Source: Nectonema munidae
Lineage: Eukaryota > Nematomorpha > Nectonematoida > Nectonematidae
DNA length: 64,000 bases
NCBI GenBank assembly: GCA_030549495.1
Contig: JAUIRK010000971.1
Location: 1,106,501-1,170,500 of the forward strand
Direction: 5' to 3'
Both the position numbers and the translations under genes were made by a program. Of this stretch, positions 12,470 through 23,722 are shown in pieces. The notes below the pieces were generated by a model. It worked only from the letters and a program-made list of their open reading frames with translations, was not told the DNA's origin and ran no database searches. How positions within the stretch are numbered: the stretch's first letter is position 1; the number at the start of each line of letters is the position of its first letter.

Positions 12470-12690
12470 ATGGAAACAGAAGAGCAAATATCTCACTCCC
12501 TCAAACGTACTAAAACGGACACTGTTCCAGCAGGGCTTAATTTAATCACATCACTGAGATCCCTAGAACTCGAATATTTAAATGATATTAGTACAAATAA
12601 GGAATTTAGTGTTTAGCAAATTATTTAAAGTATTTTTTCTGATGTTAACAAAGACGTTGTGATTGATAAATTTGAAGATATTCTAATTTT
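12470..12690 (+). other. Coding-like segment, paralogue of 8650-8865
   Basis: From ATG 12470 a frame reads METEEQISHSLKRTKTD, then LITSLRSLELEYLNDI to a stop at 12614-12616. Shared residues continue past it (IFSDVNKDVVIDKF). It is preceded by a long pyrimidine-rich tract. Function unknown; probably a decayed copy of the segment at 8650. Confidence 0.45.
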
Positions 12691-12784
12691 TATAATATTT
12701 ATAATACATTTTTACATGCTTTATCATTAAATGATAATAATTGGTAAAAACAAAATAGTACAAAGTAATTTATTCAAAACTACA

Positions 12785-14030
12785 AATCAATGAGACTGTT
12801 GGTACTGTTTTCTATTAAGAAGTTTTGTGATGTCTGGATCAATGCTTGAGGTAGACAACCTAAGAACGTCATTAAGGTGGCGGTCTGAGAGTTGAGAGCG
12901 AAGGTAAGACTTGGTTTAATTCATTTTCGAAAATAACTGCTCACAGCAGTAAGTGCTACCGAACATAGCCACAACTCTTTGAATATGCGTAATTAAATTT
13001 GGGAAATTGTTAGTAGGAAAAACAAAATTTTGAAAGAAAAACAGAGGAGATGACAAGCTGAACTTTGCTCTCAATTTCTCATCGCACTGTAGTTCCACCA
13101 ACTCCATCTGCAGAGATGCAGGAGCGTCTTCCACATTGAAGTCAAATGGAGAAGTAAAAAGCTTGAAGTCTGTACTTAACAATCTTAGTGCTGCAAAACG
13201 GTAGAAAATTCTTCACGCAGTATTTTGATAACACTAACGCAGGCGTCCTGGTCTATATTCGCAGGAACACATGCAACAAGATGAGAAAAATGTGTAAATT
13301 GTCCTGAAGTCAATTGAGCTTCCCAAAGGCGCAGTTTAACCTCAATGGCAGTAATCTGCGCAAACATGTCGGTGACAAGAATGCCTTTACCTTGCAGCTT
13401 TAAGTTTAGTGAGTTCAGATGTGTTGTTATGTCCGTAAGAAAGGCCAAACGAGCTAGTCATTTTGGATCTGAGAAATTTTCAGCGTATGGAAGATTTTTT
13501 GATGTAAAAAAGTAGCAATTTCTTGCTGTAGATCGCATACCCGAGACAGCATAGCCCCACGACTTAGCCATCGTACCTCACAGAAGTAAAGAAGATCGTT
13601 ATACTCCTCCTTTACACAGTCCAAAAGGGCTGGGAAATGACGATGGTTAAGGCTTCGGAATAAAATGGAATTTACAACCTTAATCACAATAGACATTACA
13701 TCAGCGAGATTGGCAGACTTGGCGCACAATGTCTCTTTATGGATGATACATTGGATTTTATGAATAGGTTGAGTGCATCCAGCAGTTTCACAATGACGAA
13801 TAAGCAGCGAAGTTGCGCCTTTTTTTTCTCCAACCATTGCTGGAGCAGCGTCAGTTGTCAAACATACAAGACGGGAAAGATCCAAAGAGTACTCATCAAC
13901 ACATCGAAGCAACGCTGAAAAAATATTTTGTCCCGTGACAGTGTCGCGAATTGGGATAAGTTGGAGAAATTCCTCAAAAACTTGAAGCCAAACATTTTCA
14001 TCCGGCCCGCCGATCTTTTAATTTTAGTTA
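12785..14030 (-). pseudogene. hAT transposase relic, GTF2IRD2/ZBED-like type
   Basis: Read on the minus strand from about 14022: VWLQVFEEFLQLIPIRDTV, LSRLVCLTTDAAPAMVGEKK, CIIHKETLCAKS, FCEVRWLSRGAMLSRV, LTDITTHLNSLNLKLQGKG, and near the C-terminus ITHIQRVVAMFGSTYCCEQL (hAT dimerisation region). These are the standard blocks of the hAT family that gave rise to GTF2IRD2 and SCAND3-like genes. The catalytic core and dimerisation region are recognisable in about 410 codons. In-frame stops occur near 13450, near 13183 and after CEQLFSKMN (12916-12918), with homology resuming beyond (LRSQLSDRHLNDVLRL). The N-terminal zinc finger was not found. It is an inactive remnant lying between the two satellite-bearing elements. 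Confidence 0.88.
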
Positions 14031-14334
14031 ATAGAATCTGGCCCGCATACCTACAAGAAATTAAAATAAGATGTTTTTTGATTATCAGCATTAGTACTAT
14101 ATAATAATAAGGTTGCATTGCAGCCTATTTATGTATTTGTTTTCGTACTAGACAAGCTATATTTTCAAGAAATCTTATTTCATATGTAAGACAGCATGTG
14201 TTTGGTTGAGACTGATTCACCATACACATCTGATATCAATTGTAATGGAGTATTTGCAAGAGAGCAAACATAACAACAGATGCCCACTGCGCTTAACTGA
14301 TTGTCATGAATTTATAGTAAATTTACAGTACTCT

Positions 14335-16445
14335 CTGATCTAAATGTGACAGCTCATCTCAAAAAATAACTTTTTATCTAAATAATTATATAAAGTTTTT
14401 TACACATGTATACCCATTTTCAAATATGTTGAATTCAGTGGTGATATTCATTTTTTATCAAAATCAATCAAATCTGTCAAAAAATTGATCTAAATGTGAC
14501 AGCTCATCTCAAAAAGGAACTTTTTATCAAGATAAGTATATAAAGTTTTTTACACATGTATACCCATTTTTAAATATGTTGAATTCAGTGGTGATATTCA
14601 TTTTTTATGAAAATCAATCAAACCTGTAAAAAAATTGATCTAAATGTGACAGCTCAACTCAAAAAGGAACTTTTTATCTAAATAAGTATATAAAGTTTTT
14701 TACACATGTATACCCATTTTCAAATATGCTGAATTCAGTCGTGATATATATTTTTTATCAAAATCAATCAAACCTGTAAAAAATTGATTTATATTTGACA
14801 GCTCATCTCAAAAAGGAACTTTTTATCTAAATAATTATATAAAGTTTTTTACACATGTATACCCATTTTCAAATATGTTGAATTCAGTGGTGATATTCAT
14901 TTTTTATCAAAATCAATCAAATCTGTCAAAAAATTGATCTAAATGTGACAGCTCATCTCAAAAAGGAACTTTTTATCAAGATAAGTATATAAAGTTTTTT
15001 ACACATATACACCTATTTTCAAGCATTCTGAATTAAGCGGTGATATTCATTTTTTATGAAAATCAATCAAACCTGTAAAAAAATTGATCTAAATGTGACA
15101 GCTCAACTCAAAAAGGAACTTTTTATTTAAATAATTATATAAAGTTTTTTACACATGTATACCCATTTTCAAATATGCTGAATTCAGTCGTGATATATAT
15201 TTTTTATCAAAATCAATCAAACCTGTAAAAAATTGATTTATATTTGACAGCTCATCTCAAAAAGGAACTTTTTATCTAAATAATTATATAAAGTTTTTTA
15301 CACATGTATACCCATTTTCAAATATGTTGAATTCAGTGGTGATATTCATTTTTTATCAAAATCAAACAAATCTGTCAAAAAATTGATCTAAATGTGACAG
15401 CTCATCTCAAAAAGGAACTTTTTATCAAGATAAGTATATAAAGTTTTTTACACATATACACCTATTTTCAAGCATTCTGAATTAAGCGGTGATATTCATT
15501 TTTTATGAAAATCAATCAAACCTGTAAAAAAATTGATCTAAATGTGACAGCTCAACTCAAAAAGGAACTTTTTATTTAAATAATTATATAAAGTTTTTTA
15601 CACATGTATACCCATTTTCAAATATGCTGAATTCAGTCGTGATATATATTTTTTATCAAAATCAATCAAACCTGTAAAAAATTGATTTATATTTGACAGC
15701 TCATCTCAAAAAGGAACTTTTTATCTAAATAATTATATAAAGTTTTTTACACATGTATACCCATTTTCAAATATGTTGAATTCAGTGGTGATATTCATTT
15801 TTTATCAAAATCAATCAAATCTGTCAAAAAATTGATCTAAATGTGACAGCTCATCTCAAAAAGGAACTTTTTATCAAGATAAGTATATAAAGTTTTTTAC
15901 ACATGTATACCCATTTTCAAATATGTTGAATTCAGTGGTGATATTCATTTTTTATGAAAATCAATCAAACCTGTCAAAAAATTGATCTAAATGTGACAGC
16001 TCAACTCAAAAAGGAACTTTTTATCTAAATAATTATATAAAGTTTTTTACACATGTATACCCATTTTCAAATATGCTGAATTCAGTCGTGATATATATTT
16101 TTTATCAAAATCAATCAAACCTGTAAAAAATTGATTTATATTTGACAGCTCATCTCAAAAAGGAACCTTTTATTTAAATAATTATATAAAGTTTTTTACA
16201 CATGTATACCTACTTTCAAATATGCTGAATTCAGTTGTGATATTTATTTTTTATCAAAATCAATCAAACCTGTAAAAAATTGATTTATATTTGACAGCTC
16301 ATCTCAAAAAGGAACTTTTTATTTAAATAATAATATAAGGTTTTTACACATATATACCCATTTTTAAGCATGCGTAATTCAGTGGTGATATTTATTTTTT
16401 TAATGAAAATCAATCAAAACTGTCTGAGAATTGATTTATCCCAAA
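14335..16445. repeat. Satellite array D with three-monomer higher-order repeat
   Basis: About 14 monomers of 150 bp, marked by TTGACAGCTCATCTCAAAAA or the GACAGCTCAACTC variant. Three monomer types alternate: one with TTTATATTTGACAGCTCATC, one with TTTTTATCAAGATAAGTATA, and one with GCTCAACTC and TCGTGATATATAT. The triplet repeats at about 449 bp (14786, 15235, 15683). Private variants are copied exactly, for example ACACATATACACCTATTTTC at 15001 and 15450. Confidence 0.9.
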
Positions 16446-17270
16446 AAAAAAAGGATCTCTCAAAGCATTCTGATTAGAGAATCTTCTTGATGATCTTAGA
16501 CTTTTTTTTATCAGGCCTGAATATTTGTCAACCAATCTCATTTCAAAGGATTTTTTCTGATGAATCATTCGTGATATTGATTGTTCAATTACAAAAAGTT
16601 GTCAACATTCTTCATCTAAAAAATTATCTCTTTGACACAAAAGGAAAAAGATGGAAAAATTCAATTTAAATTAAAAATATCTTGATAGTGACTAAATTCT
16701 CACATATTGGCATCTGTGCCATTTTTGATAAATCTGACCTATTCTAAATTTTCAGATTTTCTACCCATCTTAGCTAAATGTTAACTGTAATCCTATATGA
16801 TGAGCTATAGATTTAAATATTTTTCATTTGTAAAAGAGGAACTTCTTTTTCACAGTCAAAATCTTTTTTGAAGCATCTAATATTATATAATTAAACCACT
16901 TCCTATTTCATTAGAACATTGTAGATCTTCCATTTAGTCAAGATACATATTTTTTTTAATTATTTGTTTTGATCACATGTTATTTTTTCAATTAGTTTTC
17001 AACTTGGTTCCTTCTCTCATACAAATTTTCAAAAGATTTTATAATACGTTTTATTTTTTTTAATAAATATTTCATACTCAAGGTGATTGTAGAAAGTATT
17101 ATAAGCCAAAATATACAAAAAAAAAGTATATTTTTACTATATACCTAATATGCAGCCATTTTTTGAAAATATTTTACAGAACTGATTTTCAGGCATACAT
17201 TACTAATTCAATTGCCACTTCGAGATATTTTTTAACCGTATTATGCAAAATTCAGTACAGAAATAAAATA

Positions 17271-18625
17271 AGCATAGTCGATTTGGTATAAAACAGATAT
17301 TTTATTTTTTTGAAAATATTTTTGAAGACAGTATCTAGAAGTAAACCGCAAAACTGATTCAAGCTTCCAGATATTTTAAAACCATAAATGCTAAACCTGA
17401 GTCCAAAAATGAAACCAGCATCTTCCATTTGATATAAAAACAGATATTTTATTTAAATTTCAAAAATATTTCTGTAGACAAAGACGTAAATTGAAAATTT
17501 GATTGACACTTTCAGACATTTAAAATCTCTAATTGCAAAAAATGATTTCAGAAATAAAAATTATCATAGTGAAATTGGTTTAAAAACATATATTTCATGT
17601 AAAATTAGAGAGAATATTTTGGGATATAGTTTTTAGACATAAACCGCAAATTTGATTAACACTTGCGATAAAACCTCAAAATGCGAAAACTGTGTTCAGA
17701 AATGAAATCATCATGATCTATTTCCTATAAAAACAAATTTTAGAACTAAACGCAAATTTAATTGATACGTATATGTATTTTCAAATTCAAACTGCAAAAA
17801 TTGAGTCCATAAATGAAACTAGCATGGTTGATTTGGTATAAAAACATATATTTTAAGAGAATATTTTTGGCGACAATTTTCAGAAGTAAACCGCAAATTT
17901 GATTAATACTTATAGGTATTTTCAAAACCTAAATGTAAAAAATGAGTTCAAAAATGGAAACAGCATGATCGATTTGGTATAAAAACAAATATTTCATGTA
18001 AAATTGAGAGAATATTTTTGGAGATGGCTTTTAGAAGTAAACCGCAAATTTTGACTGATATTTTAAAATCTTTAAATTTGAAAAATGAGTTCAGAAATGA
18101 AAACAACTTGGTTGATTTAGTATAAAACATATATTTCATTGTAAAATTTGAATGATTGTGTTTGGAGACAATTTTTAGAAGTAAACCGCAAATTTGATTA
18201 AGACTTATAGGTATTTTCACATCCTAAACGTAAAAAATGAGTCCAGAAATGAAACCAGCATGGCCGATTTAGTATAACACATATATTTCATTGTAAAATG
18301 TGAATGAATGTTTTTGGAGATAATTTTTAGAAGTAAACCGCAAATTTGATTAACACTTATAGGTATTTCCAGATTCTAAACGTAAAAAATTAGTCCAGAA
18401 ATGAAACCAGCATGGTCGATTTAGTATAACACATATATTTTATGTAAAATGTGAAGGAATGTTTTTGGAGACAATTTTCAGAAGTAAACACCAAATTTGA
18501 TTAACACTTATAGGTATTTTCACATCCTAAATGTAAAAAATGAGTTCAGAAATGAAAACAGCATGACAGATTTAGTATAAAAACATATATTTTATGTAAA
18601 ATATGAAGGTATATTTTATTAGATA
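17271..18625. repeat. Satellite array B, right inverted copy
   Basis: About nine units of 150 bp, inverse complement of 9290-10465, with AAGTAAACCGCAAATTTGAT as marker. The open frame on the minus strand at 17948-18220 is an artefact of the repeat. Confidence 0.85.
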
Positions 18626-18962
18626 TATTTTTGATCAATCAAAATTTTGATTGACATTTTCTAAAAAAGTAGTTATAGTTATTGAAAAAATTAAATATAT
18701 AAAGTGTTATGCGTTCAAAACAGTATATAATTATAAATTTTCAAGGTTGTATATAATATAGATCCTAAGTTATAAGGTTAAGTACAGATAATGTCAAAAT
18801 TTTGCTGAAAAATTTTAATTTTTTATTTTGATTGACAGTTTTGGACATGAAGAGGTCATTCAACTACTATGAAAATGGTTTCAAAAGATGCAGCTAGCGA
18901 TTTTAGGAAAAGTCACAAAATTTGAAGGGATATGATTCAGCCAATTTTCTACAATTAATTTT

Positions 18963-18966
<4 letters not shown>

Positions 18967-18994
<28 letters not shown>
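18967..18994. repeat. C28 homopolymer at the element end
   Basis: Twenty-eight consecutive C, equivalent to the G17 run at 8933-8949 in the left copy. The length difference is the expected slippage, and the true length may be uncertain because of sequencing error. Confidence 0.9.
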
Positions 18995-19011
18995 AGCACT
19001 AATAGGGTTAA

Positions 19012-21300
19012 CAGCGGGGGCTATGTTTGATGCTTCTTAGATGATGTGACGAAAGGTAGGCATGTTTTCTTCTTTGGAAAGGATTAGATTGTGTGGAATA
19101 TTTGATTTAAGAAGAAATTATGTTATTCAATTTTTTCTAGTTGATTTCAAATCTGTTGTCGAGAGGCGAGAAGTTTGTGTTTGAAAATAACTGAACGAGT
19201 GGCTGTGTGTGAGAGAAAATTTGAAAGGAATTTTATGAGATAAAGGGGTTAAATAAATTTGAAATATTTATGTAGTGATGGTCAGAAGCTGATGTTTTTT
19301 CTAAATACACCAGTGTTCTGTCAATGAGAAAATTTTATTTTATATAGAAAACGTTGAATAAATCTTTTATTTAACAAAATACTAGCAATAATGTTTCGGT
19401 CACTATGACCTTCTTCAGATATATATGACGTATGAAAGCGTGGAGTGTCTTGCTTGCTGAGTGTTGAGAGGGATTATTGGTGCTGATCGTAAAGAGATTA
19501 CTTTAGGTTTATCACATATATAGTATGTATATTTACAGTGTTATAATGAAGATGTCTTGATAAATTGGTGTGAATGATATTGCAACTGGATAAATTCATT
19601 AGAAATGACTTTTGGGTTTCGGTGAGGAGAGTAAAGTGAACAAAAAAGAAGAAGATTTTTTGAATAAATAATAGTGAAAATAAAGTGTTGAGAATAAAAT
19701 TATGGGAGGTTAGAGAATCTAAATGAGGATTTTAGGCGGATATCTGTTGGGTACTGAGATATATGTAGAATATGAATGCCTCAAAATTTAGCTGAAAATG
19801 AAGAAAGTGTTGAATTATTTGTGTATGGTTTCTTACAGGATAATACGTCATACACGCATAAAAAGAGGATATTTTATAGGTTAGCCCCGTTAGTCAAGAA
19901 TTGTTGAGATTAATATTTAAAAATTTAACATAGATATTTATTTATAATTGAAATGTGATCGTCGTCAAAGTTTTTCAAATGTTGAATACTGAAAGGGAAT
20001 TTTTCGCATCTTAATCAGTGTTTTTGATGACAATTATTCTATTAGAAAATTGATATATCTTTAGAAAAATTCAGAGATGAAGTGGCCTCGATTACGACAA
20101 TAGGAACATTGATGTGATTATTTGTTGATGTGATGCATTTAGCGGAAGATTGATTGAATTTTAGACAATTGTTGGATTGTTAAAGACGTTGCTTAAAGAT
20201 TTAAGTAGTGAGCATAGTGTATTCTAAAATTATTTTTGTATTGTTATATAGAGTTTCTAAATTTGAGCTAGTTGTAGTTTTAAAAGTAAAGGCATAGGAG
20301 TAAAGGCCATTATCACTTTCTGTTCTTCTTTTTCTTAAGAGTAAAAGCTATGCTTATTTATTATGTATGTGATTTGGTATCCCAGAGAGAATAAGACGTG
20401 AAAATAGAAGAAGGAATGTTTTAAGGAGTTATAACTTTCCTCTTTAGTGTTGTTATAGCTTGTTGTTTTGGAAAATTATTTTCAAATTGGAAGTAGAAGT
20501 AATCAGAGTTAGAGTTCCTAAAGTTTTAATAAATATTTTGGTTGTTATTATTCTCCATTTTTTTAGTAATTATTTTCTGGAAAGAAGTTTTTTCCTGTTG
20601 GCTTTCTAGGTTGAGGTAGCAATATCTTTATTGAGAGATTCTCGTCTAGTCTTTTTTTGGTTTGGAAACGTGTGGAGCAGGGGCGTGAAAGTGAAGGTTG
20701 GGTCCGTTGATTGAGAGTTTGGCTTACTTGCTTGTATTATTGCTTGGAAATATGTCATTTGAATAGATGGAGATGTAGAGGAGTTTGTAAAATATGAGGA
20801 ATTTATTAGTGATTATATTTTGTTTGAGTGGGTCAATATACATTTATTTTTAGTTCTTGTGAAAGTTATCACTTAATCAGCTGGTATGGTGTCATTTGAG
20901 TGGAAGCAATCGAAAAGCACCAAAATGATCCGAGATATGTTATGTGAGGGATTGTGCGTTTAGATTGTGTTGACATATGATGGAAATCAGACATAAAAAC
21001 AGTGGCTTATAATAAAATAGAGTATAAATGTGGAACGAGTAATTATTCCGTGGATAATGTAAAATGTTAGAAAATTATAAATGTATTAATAAAAACTAAT
21101 AAAATTTGCTTGTAGAAGGATAAAATTTTGTTTTTAGGATTGGGATAAAACAAGAATAAAGAAAGGAGAAGATTTTGTCGTGTGATACCAAATGTAGTGC
21201 TAGATGTGATGATATTCGGGTTAAAAAAACCAAGATTTATGATATAAAATCTTCTAAATTCTATGAAGAGACGGCTTTTCTTTATCAGTGAGCACAAGAA
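19012..21300. other. C-depleted plus strand region, no gene seen
   Basis: About 2.3 kb with a plus strand rich in G, A and T and very poor in C. The phrase ATGTTTCGGTCACTATGACC followed by TTCTTCAG at 19392-19420 resembles sequence near the ends of Penelope-like retroelements, but no reverse transcriptase motif was found. The open minus-strand frame at 21067-21297 has no recognisable homology. Confidence 0.4.
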
Positions 21301-21779
21301 ACATTGTAAACGATTTGTTTCTCAAAATATAATTTTTTTAATTATTTTGAAATAACTTTATAATTTCTATATTTCTAATACAAAAACGGCTTTACTACTC
21401 TAGGATAAACTTAAAAGTGAAATAGTTTACATTCAAATTCAGCAACAATCTTAGATTCAACTTTTAAGAAATATATAAATATTCCCAAGTATTATTTAAG
21501 GGAAAATATAAAGAGTCTAGGAAAAAATTATTATCAAAAAAATTGGCTGATTACTCATTAAATTGACATTTTTCTAATGATGAACAAAATGGTTTGTATG
21601 ATAAGCTTCGTTTGAAAAGAATTTTGTATAACTCTCTAGGTTCTGTTATCAATTAAACAACAAATTTCAAAATTTTTAATAAAAAACTATTTATTGTCAT
21701 TCTCTTTTTGAGATTCAACCAAGAAAATATTAATTTGTTTCAATCAGTTAACTAATCTCCTAATTTTTGGATCCATTTG

Positions 21780-22230
21780 AGCTAAAGCCAATTTTTGATT
21801 TGATTGATTCCAAAGCAGACTTTAAACTTTTCTCATCTCAATGCGAAGCAATTTTTAAATTGTATATATATTTATACTCAGCTTACAAAAAGTTTTTTTA
21901 AGTAAAAGCAAACTTAATGATTTGACTACAGATAAAATTGAAAATGTGATAGAAGCCTGAAGTCCAATTGAAGAAGCTGTAAAAGAAGAGTTCTTTTCAT
22001 ATATTGGTAATGCTAAAGTACATAACATAAATGATCCGTTAAAAATATATTTTTTTTACAGCTGCACTTACTCCTGGCCTCAACACTTCCTATTGTGAAA
22101 GAGCATTCTCAACTTTGAAGAGAATATTAACTCCACGAAGGCAGTCAATGTTATCTGAAAGGAAAGAAGCGTTGATAATTCTTTCAGAAGAAAAATGATT
22201 TTCGTAGTCTTACTTTTGAAGAATTTTATC
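21780..22230 (+). pseudogene. hAT transposase relic, C-terminal dimerisation region
   Basis: At 22061-22200 one frame reads LTPGLNTSYCERAFSTLKRI, LTPRRQSMLSERKEAL and IILSEEK, a close match to the hAT C-terminal region (S.ERAFS.LKRI...R..M...R...L). Upstream the frame is interrupted but traces such as DLIDSKADFKLFSSQCEAI remain. The matching N-terminal half was not seen next to it; a hAT N-terminal part on the same strand lies at 7.9-8.4 kb. Confidence 0.75.
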
Positions 22231-22304
22231 TTAATTTTCCATATTTTCAAGTAGGCTGAAAGTTTAAAAATAAATTATGTCTATTTTTTAGTTTGTTTTT
22301 GTTA

Positions 22305-22547
22305 TTTATATATAAAATATTAAGTATATTTACTTGCGTCAACTACAACAAACAAACAAAAACAAGTATATTTACATATATAATAGCATGAATATGGGAT
22401 ACTAAATCTGATAGTTCAAAAATTAGCGCCCCAATGAAGTTATATATAACATTTAACATTTATATATAAAATGTTAAGTATATTTACATATATAATAGCA
22501 TGAATATGGGATACTAAATCTGATAGTTCAAAAATTAGCGCCCCAAT
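22305..22547. repeat. 112-bp tandem duplication
   Basis: A stretch starting AAGTATATTTACATATATAA at 22364 and running to GCGCCCCAATG is repeated without visible change starting at 22476. A third partial start lies at 22321. Recent local duplication. Confidence 0.85.
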
Positions 22548-23064
22548 GTAGCGCTCCTCCATAAAATTTCTGACTTCTTTACTTTAGTTTTCCACGTTAA
22601 AATTATTTTGAAAATTGTCTTTCTTATTGAAATTTTTTTTGACTAAATTAAATTTTATGTGGTAGTAAAATAGAAGTTCAAATGTTTTTTTAATTATTAA
22701 AAAATGAAAGTTAAAATTTTTCTTTTAAATTTATTTAATCCAAAACTACCGCTCAAATTCTAACCATGGAATATGACCATGCAATGATTGGAATCTCTGT
22801 TGATATAATGAGATCTAATGGTATTATTTTTGTTTTATTTTTATTAATTTTAGAATAAATTGTAATTTTAGCGAAAAAGTTACTTGATTTTTTTTTTTGA
22901 TATTTAAATCCCATTGTTTAACGTTTCCTTGATGAATTTTTTGTTACTATATATTTAATTAATCTAGAAAAAAAATACAAGAACAATACAAAATGCAGGA
23001 GATTTATTAATATAATATTTCAAACATCACGATGTCCATAGTTCTCTATTTTCAACTATATATA

Positions 23065-23722
23065 CAGGGCTGTAGCCAGAAATGGGAAGTTGAGGGGGAG
23101 GGGGCACAAGAGGAAGTTGAGGGGCCCTGAATATTGTGATTTAAAATTGGGCAATTTAATGCTCTTAAAAATAAGTAATGAATAAATAAAACAATTATAG
23201 AAAAAAAACTTTTGGAAAAACAATACATGCTCTCTCAAAGAAGTTGACTTCTTTTTGTTTTGTTAAAAAATTTCTTGACCAATTGATCAGTATCAATATT
23301 TTTTGTATATGAATCTAAATATGACAGCAGAATCAAGTTTTTTTCTTTCTCGTGCATCATATAAGTTCTTTGGCTTTTCAAAGCCCTTTTTAAGCACGAT
23401 AATGATCTTTCACACGATGCTCTACTTATTCCAATAGTAAGAGCACCTTAAAATGTAAATGCAAAAACAATTTTTTTTTGAAAGAAATTAAACTAGCTAC
23501 GTTAAATTTCATGGATAAACATTCTATATTAAACTAAATATAGATAACGTTTTTACGAAAATAGAAAATTAATTTCGTGAATATTTACTTAATTTTAGGA
23601 AGGAAGTTAGAGGGGGCACAATAGGAAGTCGAGGGGGGGGGGGGTATGGGCATAAGATGAATTGGGGGGGGGGGGGGGGGTGGGTGGCACGTCCCCTTTG
23701 GTCCCCTTCTCGCTACGGCCCT
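23065..23722 (-). mobile_element. hAT-type element with transposase C-terminal remnant
   Basis: The left end is CAGGGCTGTAGCCAGAAATG; the right end read inward is AGGGCCGTAGCGAGAAGGGG. It is flanked by TA-rich 8-mers compatible with a target duplication. Inside, on the minus strand at about 23455-23330, a frame reads ALTIGISRASCERSLSCLKR, ALKSQRTYMMHEKEK, a typical hAT C-terminal dimerisation segment. G homopolymers lie at 23631-23645 and 23666-23680. Only the transposase tail remains. Confidence 0.72.

Larger units (their letters stand above)
14335..19011. mobile_element. Second copy of the piggyBac-like element, inverted, inner end lost
   Basis: Inverse complement of the element at 8916-12127, in the order D-C-B-A. 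The outer end reads C28 then CAGCACTAATAGGG followed by TTAA at 19008-19011. Region C (16446-17270) and end A (18626-18966) align to the left copy at high identity. No CCCTATTAGTGCTGGG terminus exists at the inner side near 14335, so this copy is truncated or rearranged there. Confidence 0.78.

Noticed and set aside
12244-12616. Two overlapping open frames of about 90 codons
   Set aside because: Most of their length is a pyrimidine-rich tract giving Phe/Leu/Ser runs; only the end of the second one (from 12470) shows similarity to another segment and is listed separately.
19392-19425. Penelope-like element end (TTTCGGTCACTATGACC)
   Set aside because: Only a short motif; no reverse transcriptase or GIY-YIG motif was found in the surrounding 2 kb on either strand.
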